DNA of 64,000 nucleotides from Firmicutes bacterium FC7 (lineage in GTDB: Bacteria > Bacillota > Clostridia > Tissierellales > Tissierellaceae), in assembly GCA_022760735.1 (NCBI GenBank), contig JAKELU010000006.1, forward strand, positions 18,411 through 82,410. Direction: 5' to 3'. Shown here piece after piece: positions 25,992 to 34,233 of the stretch (positions are counted from its first letter, which is position 1; every line of letters begins with the position of its first letter). Below the pieces are notes generated by a model. The model was not told the origin of the DNA. It searched no databases and saw nothing but the letters and a program-made list of their open reading frames with translations. The translations under genes were made by a program, and so were the position numbers.

Positions 25992-26408
25992 ATGGCTATA
26001 GAGGCGTATATTAGATTTGATGGCAATTGTCGTGAGGCAGTAGAATATTATTCTGAGGTTTTTAAAACAGAGAAACCTCAAATAATGACTTTTAAAGAAG
26101 GTCATGGTGAAGCAGATGGGGAACTCCCAAAAGAAGTTGAAAATAAAGTTATGCATACTGAGTTAGTGATAAATGGCTCAAGGGTCATGTTCTCGGATGC
26201 GTTTCCTGGAATGGAATTTAATAAGGGGAATAATATAACATTAACTTTCATAAGTACAAATCCTGAAGAAATAAAAAGAATATTTATAGAGATGGAAAAG
26301 GAAGGCAAAGTTGGTATGGAGCTTCAGGAAACATTTTGGAGTAAATTGTATGGAAATTTGACTGATAAATACGGAATAGAGTGGCAGTTTAGCCTTGAGA
26401 ATGAATAA
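25992..26408 (+). CDS. PhnB-like VOC (glyoxalase-fold) protein
   Basis: A 138-residue VOC-superfamily protein of the PhnB/3-demethylubiquinone-methyltransferase-like group: AIEAYIRFDGNCREAVEYYSEVF, VMHTELVINGSRVMFSDAFPG and the C-terminal FWSKLYGNLTDKYGIEWQF. The family often lacks a known reaction; a metal-dependent or binding role is possible. GGAGGAAAAT precedes the ATG at 25992. Confidence 0.85.
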   Translation: MAIEAYIRFDGNCREAVEYYSEVFKTEKPQIMTFKEGHGEADGELPKEVENKVMHTELVINGSRVMFSDAFPGMEFNKGNNITLTFISTNPEEIKRIFIEMEKEGKVGMELQETFWSKLYGNLTDKYGIEWQFSLENE

Positions 26409-26410
26409 TT

Positions 26411-26432
26411 AAAGCCCAATCATATGGGCTTT
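26411..26432. terminator. Bidirectional terminator between the PhnB-like gene and truA
   Basis: AAAGCCCA and TGGGCTTT arms around a six-base loop, with short A/T tracts on both sides. Confidence 0.7.
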
Positions 26433-26434
26433 AA

Positions 26435-27172
26435 TTAATAATATACTTCATCAAGAAATAAACCATGGGGTGGAACTGTAAAACCAGCTTTATCTCTGAT
26501 TTTACTTTCAAAAATCTCATCTATACAGTCTAGATCTTTTAAGCCAGATCCTATTTCCAATAAAGTACCTGTAATTATTCTAACCATATTGTATAAGAAA
26601 CCATCTCCTATAAATATGAACTTTAACATGTAACCTTCTCTAACTATTGTAATTTCATCTATCGTTCTAACTGTTGATTTTTTAGTTTTTTTAAGCGATG
26701 AAAATCCTAAAAAATCATGAGTACCAACTATTTTCTTAATAGCCTGCTCCATTATATCTAAATCTAATTTTTCAGGATATTGATAGGAGTACTTTCTTTC
26801 AAAAGTATTAGGTATCCAGTGATTCCAGATATTATATACATATTTTTTACCCTTTACATTATATCTACTATGAAATCTTTCAGGCACTTCTTCAATTTCC
26901 TTTATTACGATATCCTGAGGTAGATAATTATTTATATATCTATGAATTTCATCAAGAGTTAAATTCGTATCCACCTTAAAATTGGCAACTTGACCTCTTG
27001 CATGTGCACCTGCATCTGTTCTTCCAGAACCAATTATTTCTACTGGTTCTCCAACCATTTTTGAAATTACACTTTCTATTTTTCCCTGAATTGTATTATT
27101 AGTATTTCCTAATCTTTGCCACCCATTATATCTACTTCCATCGTATTCTATAATTATTTTTATATTTCTCAT
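26435..27172 (-). CDS. truA: tRNA pseudouridine(38-40) synthase
   Basis: A 245-residue TruA protein: IIIEYDGSRYNGWQRL at the N-terminus, catalytic Asp53 in GSGRTDAGAHARGQVANF, GKKYVYNIWN and GDGFLYNMVRIITGTLLEIG. It makes pseudouridine at positions 38-40 of tRNA anticodon arms. Often found after ECF transporter genes, but here it is alone. A GAGTGG-type site precedes the start on the minus strand. Confidence 0.95.
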   Translation of the reverse strand: MRNIKIIIEYDGSRYNGWQRLGNTNNTIQGKIESVISKMVGEPVEIIGSGRTDAGAHARGQVANFKVDTNLTLDEIHRYINNYLPQDIVIKEIEEVPERFHSRYNVKGKKYVYNIWNHWIPNTFERKYSYQYPEKLDLDIMEQAIKKIVGTHDFLGFSSLKKTKKSTVRTIDEITIVREGYMLKFIFIGDGFLYNMVRIITGTLLEIGSGLKDLDCIDEIFESKIRDKAGFTVPPHGLFLDEVYY

Positions 27173-27352
27173 TTCACCACTCCTCTTTAATATCTTACCA
27201 ATATTTTTTAGGATTACAATATTAACCTCTGTAGTTCAATTAACTTATGTTGGAAAATCTTCTAAAATTACTCCTATTGCAAAAGAGGAAGAGGAGCTAT
27301 ATAAATTATGTGAAAAGAAATATCTTGATAATAAAAATAAGTAAAGTAAATA

Positions 27353-27909
27353 AATGTAGTGTTATTGATTCAACGACTTTGATTCTAAGTGTAAAAGGAA
27401 ATGTAAATGAAAATGGAATGCCCAGGTTCTTTAGGAGAATTCATGAGGGAGTTTTTGATGAAGAGGATTTATTATTTAGAACCAATGAATTAAATGATTT
27501 CATAGATAAAGTTGCAAGGGATTATAATTTCGATAGAGATAATGTAAGAGATAATGTAGTTGCTATAGGCTATTCAAATGGAGCCAATATTGCAGCCAGC
27601 CTCTTATTGTTATGCCAAAATTCCCTAAAGGGAGCGATTATTCACCATCCAATGTTACCGATAAGAGATATAACAGTAAAATCACTTAAAGGAGTTCCAA
27701 TATTCATTGGTGCGGGATATAATGATACAATTTGCAAGCCCGAAGATACCAAGGGATTAATTTCAGTGTTTAAAGATTTTGGAGCAGACCTTTCAGTAGA
27801 TTGGGAATATAATGGGCATTCTTTAATTAATACAGAAATTCAAGTGGCAAGAAAGTGGTATAATAAAAAGTTTTGTAAAATCTCATCCTACTTCTGGGAT
27901 GAGATTTAA
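27353..27909 (+). pseudogene. MhqD-like carboxylesterase, 5'-truncated with a 12-bp duplication
   Basis: From about 27362 the frame matches an MhqD/YodD-type alpha/beta hydrolase: LSVKGNVNENGMPRFFRR, EEDLLFRTNELNDF, the nucleophile elbow VAIGYSNGANIAAS, GAGYNDTICKPED with the Asp, and the His in YNGHSL. The family's first ~30 residues, including the oxyanion-loop HGTGG, are missing; the open frame from 27247 codes for unrelated sequence. In addition AGAGATAATGTA is repeated in tandem at 27535-27558, adding RDNV before the active-site strand. Probably a decayed gene; a shortened product cannot be ruled out. Confidence 0.75.
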
Positions 27910-27915
27910 TTTTAT
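27878..27915 (+). terminator. Terminator overlapping the end of the MhqD-like gene
   Basis: AAATCTCATCC and GGATGAGATTT form a perfect 11-bp stem followed by AATTTTAT. Confidence 0.8.
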
Positions 27916-27984
27916 AAGAATAAATATGTATAATTGGGTATTATAATTGACAAATAATTTAATATTAAATAATCGTAATATATA

Positions 27985-28043
27985 TTGACATATATTTCAA
28001 TATGACATACTATATTATTTGTGTTATATAATTGTGCTATACT
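27985..28043 (+). promoter_or_regulatory. Promoter with three CcpN-like operator boxes
   Basis: TTGACA (27985-27990), 17 bases and TACTAT (28008-28013) form a candidate promoter. Three 11-mers fit the CcpN operator consensus TRTGHYATAYW as I know it: TATGACATACT (28001-28011), TGTGTTATATA (28020-28030) and TGTGCTATACT (28033-28043). In Bacillus CcpN represses gluconeogenic genes and its gene is linked to the ppsR homologue yqfL, which is the first gene here. Confidence 0.6.
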
Positions 28044-28057
28044 AATGGGGTGTTGTA

Positions 28058-28897
28058 ATGTTATCAAGTACTAAATGCGTATCTATTTACATAATTTCTG
28101 ATTCTCTTGGTGAAACAGGGGAACATGTGGTAAGAGCAGCAATTTCACAGTTTGATATTGATAAGTATGAAATAAAAAGAATTCCTTATATTACTGATAT
28201 GAACTCATTAAAAGAAACATTAAGTTCAATATGTATGAAAGAATGTTGTGCGATTTTTTATACTTTAGTTGACAATGGGTTGCTTAAATATTTAAAGGAT
28301 TTTGCAACAGAAAATAAACTTATAGCTGTTGATTTGTTAAGTCCAGTTATAGAAACAATAAGTAATTTTACAGGGCTTGAACCAATACGAGAGCCAGGTA
28401 CAATTCGAAGACTAGATGTAGATTATTTTAAAAGGGTAGAAGCTATAGATTTTGCGGTTAAATATGATGATGGTAAAGATCCTAAGGGACTTTTGGAAGC
28501 CGACTTGATATTACTAGGAGTTTCAAGAACATCCAAAACACCTTTATCCATGTATTTGGCAAATAGAAAGATTAAGGTAGCTAACGTTCCACTAGTTCCT
28601 GAGACTAACCCGCCCGAAGAGTTATTTCAGGTTCCATCGCGAAAAATTGTTGGTTTAACAAATTCACCTGAAAAACTGAACGAAATTAGAGAAGAAAGAT
28701 TAAAAGCACTAGGACTTCCAAGAGGTTCAAGTTATGCAAGCATGGAAAGAATATTATTTGAGATTGATTATGCTGAAAATATAATGAGAAAAATAGGTTG
28801 TCCAATCATTGATGTATCAAACAAAGCAGTAGAAGAAACTGCTGAGATAATTTTTACATATCTTAAGAAAAATAGAGTTAATATATTTAAAGACTAA
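28058..28897 (+). CDS. ppsR: Pyruvate,phosphate dikinase regulatory protein (kinase/phosphorylase)
   Basis: A 279-residue DUF299 protein: YIISDSLGETGEHVVRAA at the N-terminus, DLILLGVSRTSKTPLSMYLA with the P-loop-like GVSRTSKTP, and LPRGSSYASMERI near the end. The bifunctional enzyme inactivates PPDK by ADP-dependent phosphorylation of a threonine and reactivates it by phosphorolysis. The ppdK gene follows 32 bases later, confirming the assignment. GGGGTGTTG precedes the ATG. Confidence 0.95.
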   Translation: MLSSTKCVSIYIISDSLGETGEHVVRAAISQFDIDKYEIKRIPYITDMNSLKETLSSICMKECCAIFYTLVDNGLLKYLKDFATENKLIAVDLLSPVIETISNFTGLEPIREPGTIRRLDVDYFKRVEAIDFAVKYDDGKDPKGLLEADLILLGVSRTSKTPLSMYLANRKIKVANVPLVPETNPPEELFQVPSRKIVGLTNSPEKLNEIREERLKALGLPRGSSYASMERILFEIDYAENIMRKIGCPIIDVSNKAVEETAEIIFTYLKKNRVNIFKD

Positions 28898-28929
28898 GAT
28901 CCGATTAAAAGATTTAGGGGGCATATGTT

Positions 28930-31551
28930 ATGGAAAAGTATGTTTATAGTTTTTTTGAAGGTTCAAAGGATATGAGGTCCTTATTAGGTGGTAAAGGTGC
29001 TAATTTAGCCGAGATGACTAATATAGGCTTGCCCGTACCTCCTGGATTTACAATTACTACTAAGGCTTGTGCTAGATTCTATGACGAAGGAAAAACTCTT
29101 TGGCCAGAATTAAAGGAAGAAATAAAAGAACACTTAAGAAATGTTGAAGAAAAACTTGGTAAGACTTTTTCAAATGAAGATAATCCATTGCTGTTTTCGG
29201 TTAGATCTGGAGCTGTATTTTCTATGCCTGGTATGATGGATACAATACTAAATTTAGGACTTAATGATACAGCTGTTAAAGGACTAGCAAAATCAACAAG
29301 TAATGAAAGATTTGCATATGACAGCTATAGGCGATTTATCCAAATGTTTTCTGATGTTGCTATGGGTATTCCTAAAGCTAGATTTGATTCTTTACTAGAA
29401 GATATGAAGTCTAAAAAAGGAGTAACTCTAGATACGGATTTAGATGCTGATGACCTAAAAAGGCTTGTAGAACAATATAAAGATGTATATAAGGATGAAA
29501 TGTACGAGGAATTTCCCCAAGACCCTATGAAACAGTTGGAACTTGCGATTCAAGCGGTATTTTTGTCCTGGAATAACCCAAGAGCTGTAGTTTACAGGAA
29601 ACTGAATGATATCCCTCATGATTTAGGAACAGCTGTTAATGTACAATCAATGGTTTTTGGAAATATGGGCAATACTTCTGGTACAGGTGTAGCTTTTACA
29701 AGAAATCCAGCAAATGGTGAGAATAAGTTATTCGGAGAATTTTTAATAAATGCTCAAGGTGAAGACGTTGTAGCTGGAATTAGGACACCATCTCATATTG
29801 ATGAACTAAAAAACATTATGCCAGAGGTTTATGAGGAATTCTTAGAAATTACAAAAAAACTAGAAAAACATTATAGAGATATGCAAGACATTGAATTTAC
29901 AATAGAAAATAAAAAGCTATTCCTACTACAAACGAGAAATGGGAAAAGAACAGCTGAAGCAGCTATAAATATTGCTGTTGATTTAGTAGAAGAAGGCTTA
30001 ATAACTAGGGAAGAAGCAATACTTAGAATTGAACCAAATCAATTAAATCAGCTACTACACCCAACATTTAATGAAAAGAGCATAAATAATGCACAAATAA
30101 TAGCAAAAGGTTTACCTGCTTCCCCAGGGGCAGCATCTGGTAGAGTATATTTTACAGCTGAAGATGCAGTAAATGCAAAGAGTAGAGGAGAGAGATGTAT
30201 ACTAGTTAGACAAGAAACATCACCTGAAGATATAGAAGGAATGGTCTCCGCTGAAGGTATTTTGACAGCAAGAGGTGGTATGACGTCACATGCTGCTGTT
30301 GTAGCAAGAGGTATGGGAAAATGCTGCGTTGCTGGTTGTAACGATATAAGAGTGGACGAGGAAAGTAAAGTAATCAAAGCTAAGGATATAATAATTAAAG
30401 AAGGAGACTATATATCTCTAGATGGTAGTACAGGAACTGTATATCTTGGTGATATTGACAAGGTTCTTCCAGAGCTATCAGGTAATTTTGGGAAATTCAT
30501 GGACTGGGTTGATAGTACTAGAAGATTGAAAGTAAGAACAAATGCAGATACTCCTAGAGATGCAGCGCAGGCTTTAGCTTTTGGAGCAGAAGGTATAGGA
30601 CTATGTAGAACTGAGCATATGTTCTTTGATGAGATTAGAATCCCTGCAGTAAGAAAAATGATTCTTTCCAAAACACTTGAGGATAGGAAAAAAGCATTAG
30701 ATGAATTATTGCCAATGCAGAGAAAGGATTTCTATGAGATTTACAAGGTTATGGGAGAAAGATCTGTTACAATAAGACTATTAGATCCACCACTTCACGA
30801 GTTCTTACCTACTAAAGAAGAAGATATTAGAGCTTTAGCTAAATCGATGAATGTTGATTATGATGAACTTAAAGATAGGGTAGAAGGTCTTGCAGAATTT
30901 AATCCGATGCTTGGACATAGAGGGTGTAGGCTTGCAGTTACTTATCCTGAAATTTACAGGATGCAAACGAGAGCAATAATTGAGGCTGCATTAGATGCGA
31001 AGAAAGATGGAGTAGAAAATATTAAACCAGAAATAATGATTCCTCTTGTAGGACATAAAAATGAGTTGAAATATGTTAAAGGTGAAATTGTAGAAGAAAT
31101 AAATCAGGTGTTTGAAGAACGAGGAGAAAGTATTGATTACTATATAGGTACAATGATTGAAGTTCCTAGAGCATGTGTTACAGCTGATGAAATTGCAGAA
31201 GAAGCTGAGTTCTTTAGCTTTGGAACTAACGATTTAACTCAGATGGGATATGGATTTTCAAGAGATGATGCTGGTAAATTCTTAAATGATTATGAAGAGA
31301 AGAACATCTTTGAAAAGAGCCCATTTGAAGTTCTAGACAGAGATGGTGTAGGTAAGTTAATGAAGATCGCCATTGAACTAGGTACTAAAACAAGACCAGA
31401 TATTCACCTTGGAATATGTGGTGAGGTTGGTGGAGAACCAAGTTCAGTAGAATTCTGCCATTCAATAGGATTAGATTATGTATCCTGTTCACCATATAGA
31501 GTGCCAATAGCAAAATTAGCAGCTGCTCAAGCAGTAATAAAAAGTAAATAA
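28930..31551 (+). CDS. ppdK: Pyruvate, phosphate dikinase
   Basis: An 873-residue full-length PPDK: nucleotide-binding domain with LLGGKGANLAEMTNIGLPVPPGF and SVRSGAVFSMPGMMDTIL; swivelling His domain GGMTSHAAVVARGMGKCC, whose His is phosphorylated and whose nearby Thr is the PpsR target; PEP/pyruvate-binding barrel with NPMLGHRGCRL, GTMIEVPRA and FGTNDLTQMG. It interconverts pyruvate, ATP and phosphate with PEP, AMP and pyrophosphate. Co-transcribed with ppsR, probably under CcpN-type control. Confidence 0.97.
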   Translation: MEKYVYSFFEGSKDMRSLLGGKGANLAEMTNIGLPVPPGFTITTKACARFYDEGKTLWPELKEEIKEHLRNVEEKLGKTFSNEDNPLLFSVRSGAVFSMPGMMDTILNLGLNDTAVKGLAKSTSNERFAYDSYRRFIQMFSDVAMGIPKARFDSLLEDMKSKKGVTLDTDLDADDLKRLVEQYKDVYKDEMYEEFPQDPMKQLELAIQAVFLSWNNPRAVVYRKLNDIPHDLGTAVNVQSMVFGNMGNTSGTGVAFTRNPANGENKLFGEFLINAQGEDVVAGIRTPSHIDELKNIMPEVYEEFLEITKKLEKHYRDMQDIEFTIENKKLFLLQTRNGKRTAEAAINIAVDLVEEGLITREEAILRIEPNQLNQLLHPTFNEKSINNAQIIAKGLPASPGAASGRVYFTAEDAVNAKSRGERCILVRQETSPEDIEGMVSAEGILTARGGMTSHAAVVARGMGKCCVAGCNDIRVDEESKVIKAKDIIIKEGDYISLDGSTGTVYLGDIDKVLPELSGNFGKFMDWVDSTRRLKVRTNADTPRDAAQALAFGAEGIGLCRTEHMFFDEIRIPAVRKMILSKTLEDRKKALDELLPMQRKDFYEIYKVMGERSVTIRLLDPPLHEFLPTKEEDIRALAKSMNVDYDELKDRVEGLAEFNPMLGHRGCRLAVTYPEIYRMQTRAIIEAALDAKKDGVENIKPEIMIPLVGHKNELKYVKGEIVEEINQVFEERGESIDYYIGTMIEVPRACVTADEIAEEAEFFSFGTNDLTQMGYGFSRDDAGKFLNDYEEKNIFEKSPFEVLDRDGVGKLMKIAIELGTKTRPDIHLGICGEVGGEPSSVEFCHSIGLDYVSCSPYRVPIAKLAAAQAVIKSK

Positions 31552-31581
31552 TTATAGATTATAATTACCTGATAACATAGT

Positions 31582-31617
31582 AAAACTCCGAGGCTCTATT
31601 GCATGCCTCGGAGTTTT
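31582..31617 (+). terminator. Terminator after ppdK
   Basis: AAAACTCCGAGGC and GCCTCGGAGTTTT form a perfect 13-bp stem. Confidence 0.92.
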
Positions 31618-31632
31618 AAACGGTTATCGAAA

Positions 31633-32739
31633 TTAAGCAGTAGCCTGAAATATAAACCAGCCATCATTAACTGAGAACTGGCATACTCCCCCATGCTTTT
31701 CAACGATATGGATCATACTTTTAGTTCCAAAACCATGACCTCGTACTTTTGATACAGGTAGACCTCCATTAAAAATTGGCTCAATCTGGTATCTGTTACG
31801 AATGTCAATACACAGTTTATTATTCTTGATAAATACCCGTAGCTTGATAAAACGCTCTTTAATGTTTGTTATATTTTCACAAGCATGTATAGCATTTTCT
31901 AAAGCATTTGAAAATAGGGAGCAGAGTTCTGTGTCACTAAAGGCAATCGAGTTAGGCAAATTTGCCTCTATTGCAAATTCAATTTCTGATTGCTTAGCTT
32001 TTGTTACGAAAGAAGATAAAATTAAATTGACAGTTTCGTTTTCGCAGTATCGTATAGGTGTAATACCATCAATGTCAGATTGAGCTGTTCTTAGATACTC
32101 TTTAATTTCATCTAATCGTCCCTCAAATGCCATGCCTTGTAAGAGAGTAAAATGGTGGCGCATATCATGCCTATATTCTAAAGCATTTTGTTGCATTTGA
32201 CGTAAAGAACCAAGTTCTGTTTGTGCCTGTTTAAATTGTGTATCGAGTATATCACGCTCTCTTTCGACCCTAGCTTGTTTCTGTATTTCCTCATGATAAA
32301 AAATAACAAAGATAAAGTAAAAGGCAGATATTATAAAAGGCATAAATTGCACTGCCACCCGTGTTCCGCGGTATAGAAAATCTGTGTAAACAGTGGTGGT
32401 CCAGTCCGCAAAATAATAGAAAGCAGGAACCGCACCAAATATCAGACAGGATTTAGTTGAACGCTCCATCAAATGTTGTACTGATTTGCTTACATATTTT
32501 TTTAGAATATAGTACATCAAAAATACGGATATATTATACCACAAATGGTTCATAGTCACACTGTTAAAGACCTCTCCTGCCATACTGCCAATCCAACGTG
32601 GAGGTTGGCAACACAAAAATGCAGCAAACATACTAGTAAACGAAATAAGCCATGAGCGTTTTAAATACACTGCTATAAAAACAGCAACTGGAATATGAGC
32701 ATGCTGTTTTATCAAAAGCACGGATTTCTCTTGCAACAT
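31633..32739 (-). pseudogene. GHKL-type sensor kinase (AgrC/LytS-like), N-terminus replaced by deletion
   Basis: The open frame keeps four or five membrane segments, a coiled linker (QKQARVERERDILDTQFKQAQ), the H-box EYRHDMRHHFTLLQG, the N-box LFSNALENAIHACEN and a degraded G-box GHGFGTKSMIHIV. Its first ~14 codons are not kinase sequence: they are the response-regulator gene read in another frame. A deletion near 32690-32710 has removed the kinase's own start and N-terminal helices. The remnant might still be translated from the ATG at 32739, but it has no proper ribosome binding site. Confidence 0.75.
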
Positions 32740-32944
32740 CTATGCCTGTGAAACCAGGCATAATGATATCCAGACAGTATATATCAAATCGTTTACCTTT
32801 TTCTAATACTGAGAGTAAATCAAATCCATTTGGAAAAATGGCATATTCGCAGTTAAAATTCTTTGACGTTCTATAAAGATTAATGAGCTGAACCATATTG
32901 GAGAGTTCTTCAATATTGTCATCACAGACCGCGATATGCAGCAT
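32690..32944 (-). pseudogene. Response regulator receiver fragment (LytTR-class), output domain lost
   Basis: The ATG at 32944 opens a receiver domain: HIAVCDDNIEEL with the acidic pair, and YCLDIIMPGFTGIDVAREI with the phospho-acceptor Asp. After AFDKTA the sequence changes to kinase DNA read out of frame and stops. The second half of the receiver and the whole DNA-binding domain are missing. The kinase gene's family suggests the lost domain was LytTR. The nearby 21-bp-period repeat fits that idea. Confidence 0.75.
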
Positions 32945-33036
32945 AAGTATTCCCCCGTTTCCCTAATTCATCCATAAGTTATATTTTTATACATATAAAG
33001 TTTATCATAAAAATCTGTAAATCGACAATCTAAAAG

Positions 33037-33067
33037 ATGTTTCATGTCAAAAAATTTATGTTTCATG
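33037..33067 (+). promoter_or_regulatory. LytTR-like direct repeat between the broken regulator and lemA
   Basis: ATGTTTCATG occurs at 33037-33046 and 33058-33067, exactly 21 bases apart (two helical turns), the spacing used by LytTR-type regulators. It lies between the divergent regulator remnant and lemA, so it may be an operator whose regulator is now broken. Confidence 0.5.
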
Positions 33068-33203
33068 CATGGGATGATTTTTTTGATTATATTTTGATAG
33101 ATTAAGCGCAAGGGATTTCATGTATGCTACCACAAACCTTAAAAATATCATTTACTGTTTTATTCAATTCGATAGAACCTTATAATAACTGGAGGTAATA
33201 ATA

Positions 33204-33719
33204 ATGATACCATCTTTCATCGCAATCATCGCAGTTGCCGTGGTAATTTCTCTATGGGTAATATCTACACAACGAAAATTAGTTGTGCTTGATGAGAATA
33301 TCAGCAATGCTATGAGTCAAATCGGGGTCCAACTGTCATGTCGTTTTGATGCTTTGATGGCTTTATTGGATTTAACAAAGAACTATGCAAAGCATGAGAG
33401 TGAAACATTGATTGATACAATTAAATCCAGTAGAAGCATGATTACTGCAAAGTCTACATCTGATGATGTGCTTCATCAAGAAGGGATCATTTCTGAATCC
33501 TTAAGAAAAGTTGCAATTATAACAGAACAATATCCAGAATTAAAATCAAACCTAACCTTCATAAAAACAATGGATGCTGTACAAACCTATGAAAACATGG
33601 TAAGAACTAGCCGTTTAATTTACAATGATAGCGTTTCAAAATTGAATCGTGAAATCCGAATATTTCCAATCTCAATGATTGCTAGGCTATTGGGTTTTAG
33701 ACAACGAGATTATCTTTAG
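33204..33719 (+). CDS. LemA family protein
   Basis: A 171-residue protein: one N-terminal membrane helix (IAIIAVAVVISLWVI), then the LemA helical bundle with QIGVQLSCRFDALMALLDLTKNYAKHE, MDAVQTYENMVRTSRLIYND and the conserved end LNREIRIFPISMIARLLGF. Intact in length. GGAGGTAAT precedes the ATG. LemA function is poorly known; it is often encoded with signalling or membrane-stress genes. The neighbouring genes are broken. Confidence 0.88.
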   Translation: MIPSFIAIIAVAVVISLWVISTQRKLVVLDENISNAMSQIGVQLSCRFDALMALLDLTKNYAKHESETLIDTIKSSRSMITAKSTSDDVLHQEGIISESLRKVAIITEQYPELKSNLTFIKTMDAVQTYENMVRTSRLIYNDSVSKLNREIRIFPISMIARLLGFRQRDYL

Positions 33720-33839
33720 GATACATCCAATGGGAATATGACAAATATGAGGGTAGGTGCTGAGGGAGTGGTAGTTCTATAGACGGTGTTACTGTAGGGG
33801 AGAGGTCATAATAAGCATAAACAATGGGAGGTACTAAGT

Positions 33840-34061
33840 ATGGGTTTATTTTCTAAAAAACCACCTTGTCCAATCTGTGGAGGTAAAATTTCATGGTTTT
33901 TGCCTTCAAAAATCGAGGGTAAATACGTTTGTGACACTTCCTATAGCAAGATTGATATGGAGACAGACAAGGCAATAAAACTGACAATGGAAGGATTTAT
34001 AGAATATCTTAAATTACTGCAGGAGTTCGATTCAAAGAAAAAACAGCTACTTGGAATATAG
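33840..34061 (+). pseudogene. DUF4428 zinc-ribbon protein, probably truncated
   Basis: Seventy-three residues that start as a DUF4428 protein: FSKKPPCPICGGKISWF with the first CxxC, then GKYVCDTSYSKI where the second zinc pair is incomplete (CxxC expected, CDTS seen). Family members usually continue much further; this one stops soon after. A GGGAGGTACTAAGT site precedes the ATG. Lost zinc ligand and shortness point to decay. Confidence 0.6.
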
Positions 34062-34070
34062 GAGGCAAAG

Positions 34071-34151
34071 ATGAATAAGATGCATATAATTTTATATGTT
34101 GTTTCAATTTATGGGGTGTCGGTATTGGTATTGCTGACACCTGTTTTCTAA
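34071..34151 (+). CDS. Short hydrophobic ORF (26 residues)
   Basis: ATG at 34071 follows AGGAGGC by four bases. The product (MNKMHIILYVVSIYGVSVLV, then LLTPVF) is one membrane-spanning segment. It could be a small membrane peptide or the start of a gene lost by deletion; the surrounding decay favours the second. Confidence 0.35.
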   Translation: MNKMHIILYVVSIYGVSVLVLLTPVF

Positions 34152-34233
34152 AAATAAGGTGCTTATTTTTATTACAGCTTAGGTTATTATTAATTACGCA
34201 GAATAGGAAATATTTTATACATGAGGTGTTATT

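Noticed and set aside
31633-32083. Plus-strand ORF inside the kinase remnant
   Set aside because: Lies opposite conserved kinase motifs; no start signal.
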